Shown: positions 63,340 to 64,000 of the stretch, piece after piece | How the letters are laid out: each line of letters begins with the position of its first letter | Position numbering within the stretch: position 1 is the first letter of the stretch | Assembly: GCF_009800925.1 (NCBI RefSeq) | Contig: NZ_WOYF01000001.1 | Coordinates: 186,001-250,000 of the forward strand | Reading direction: 5' to 3' | DNA from: Budvicia diplopodorum | GTDB taxonomy: Bacteria; Pseudomonadota; Gammaproteobacteria; Enterobacterales; Enterobacteriaceae | Length of the DNA: 64,000 nucleotides | Position numbers and translations under genes: made by a program | Notes under the pieces: generated by a model | The model's database searches: none | What the model was told of the DNA's origin: nothing | Seen by the model: only the letters and a program-made list of their open reading frames with translations

Positions 63340-63978
63340 CTAGAGCCGATCGGCTACAAACGGATTAGTCTGACGCTCATCACCGAAAGTAGACATAGGC
63401 CCGTGTCCCGGAATAAATTGAACGTCATTACCTAAAGGCCACAGCTTCTCACGAATTGATGAAATCAAATCGGCATAGTTTCCACGCGGAAAATCCGATC
63501 GCCCTATTCCACCGGCAAACAGTACATCACCAACCGACGCTAACTTAGCTGACTCAGAAAAAAAGATAACATGGCCGGGAGTGTGCCCTGGCGTATGGCG
63601 AACCAGCAAATTTTGATTGCCAAACACCACTGAATCCCCCTCATCTAACCAGCGGTCGGGGGTAAACTGCAGGCAGCCTTCCAAACCGAATTGAGCACAT
63701 TGCTCTTCCAATTCCTCCAGTAAGAACAGGTCATATTTATGAGGACCAACAATAGGTACCCCATAGTGTTTGGCTATTCTAGTTGCTGCACCGACATGAT
63801 CTAAGTGCCCGTGAGTCAGTAACACTTTAACCAGCTTTACGCCCAAGGTCTCGATAGCTCTGATTAAAAGAGGTGATTCACCGCCCGGGTCAACAATGGC
63901 GGCCTGATTAGTCTCTTCACACCACAGTAACGTACAGTTTTGTTGAAACGGCGTAACGGGAATAATTTGATATTTCAA
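63340..63978 (-). CDS. gloC: Type II glyoxalase GloC (YcbL)
   Basis: A metallo-beta-lactamase-fold hydrolase that cleaves S-lactoylglutathione to D-lactate and glutathione. The 212-residue product (E. coli 215) has the metal motif THGHLDHVGAA at about residues 54-64, HTPGHTPGHV, GDVLFAGGIGRSDFPRGN and FIPGHGP. The start is taken as the TTG at 63978, which matches the E. coli N-terminus (NYRIIPV against KYQIIPV) and lies 6 bases after GGAG; the frame opens at another TTG at 63990 that overlaps that site. It closes the window at its upstream side. Confidence 0.94.
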   Translation of the reverse strand: MKYQIIPVTPFQQNCTLLWCEETNQAAIVDPGGESPLLIRAIETLGVKLVKVLLTHGHLDHVGAATRIAKHYGVPIVGPHKYDLFLLEELEEQCAQFGLEGCLQFTPDRWLDEGDSVVFGNQNLLVRHTPGHTPGHVIFFSESAKLASVGDVLFAGGIGRSDFPRGNYADLISSIREKLWPLGNDVQFIPGHGPMSTFGDERQTNPFVADRL

Positions 63979-64000
63979 AGAACGCTCCAATAAGGCTAAA

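Overview
The window is chromosomal core DNA from a member of the Enterobacterales. Almost every protein is a close full-length relative of an Escherichia coli K-12 protein, and many catalytic residues fall at the same number as in E. coli (AdhE Cys246/Asp653/His657, GapA Cys150, TopB Tyr328, SppA Ser409, SelD Cys17). The AT-rich base composition and the local gene order differ from Escherichia, Salmonella and Yersinia. A Budviciaceae-like lineage (Budvicia, Pragia, Leminorella, Limnobaculum) is my best guess, but that is inference. I see no phage, IS element, CRISPR array, toxin-antitoxin pair or obvious island, and no previously undescribed multi-gene system.

Layout. (1) 1-5.8 kb: sulA (LexA-controlled), ompA, matP, lonP2, fabA. 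(2) 5.9-9.7 kb: the ppk-ppx polyphosphate operon. (3) 9.7-30.6 kb: the equivalent of the E. coli 28-minute region: ompW, yciC, a SulP anion transporter, yciB, yciA, tonB, yciI, yciY, clsA, yciU, ychE, adhE, hns, then galU-ugd-epimerase, rssB, ychJ, purU and a tRNA-Tyr gene. (4) 30.8-43.7 kb: a LOG-family gene, then the equivalent of the E. coli 39-40-minute region: xthA, nudG, selD-mnmH-topB, ydjA, sppA, msrB, gapA, yeaD, mipA. (5) 43.7-64 kb: pqiABC, uup, rlmKL, ycbX, zapC, pyrD, pepN, pncB, asnS, an OmpF-type porin, aspC and gloC.

The striking architectural point is that blocks 1 and 5 are neighbours in E. coli (fabA-rmf-pqiC), in exactly these relative orientations. Here they are separated by about 38 kb (blocks 2-4), and rmf is absent from the junction. 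Blocks 3 and 4 are far apart in E. coli. Inside the blocks, the E. coli genes tdk, oppABCDF and kch are missing from their usual places. A SulP transporter, the ugd/epimerase pair, mnmH and a LOG gene are present where E. coli has nothing equivalent.

Functional themes. Envelope: OmpA, OmpW, an OmpF-type porin, MipA, TonB, ClsA, PqiABC, SppA, and UDP-sugar supply by GalU/Ugd/epimerase. Nucleoid and cell division: MatP, H-NS, SulA, ZapC, YciB. Selenium: SelD feeding MnmH. Energy and redox: AdhE, GapA, YeaD, MsrB. Nucleotides, cofactors and translation: PyrD, PurU, PncB, AsnS, tRNA-Tyr, RlmKL. Readable regulatory sites include a LexA box (sulA), adjacent FadR and FabR sites (fabA), a Fur box (tonB), a CRP palindrome between ychE and adhE, a tyrT-type stringent promoter, and many intrinsic terminators.
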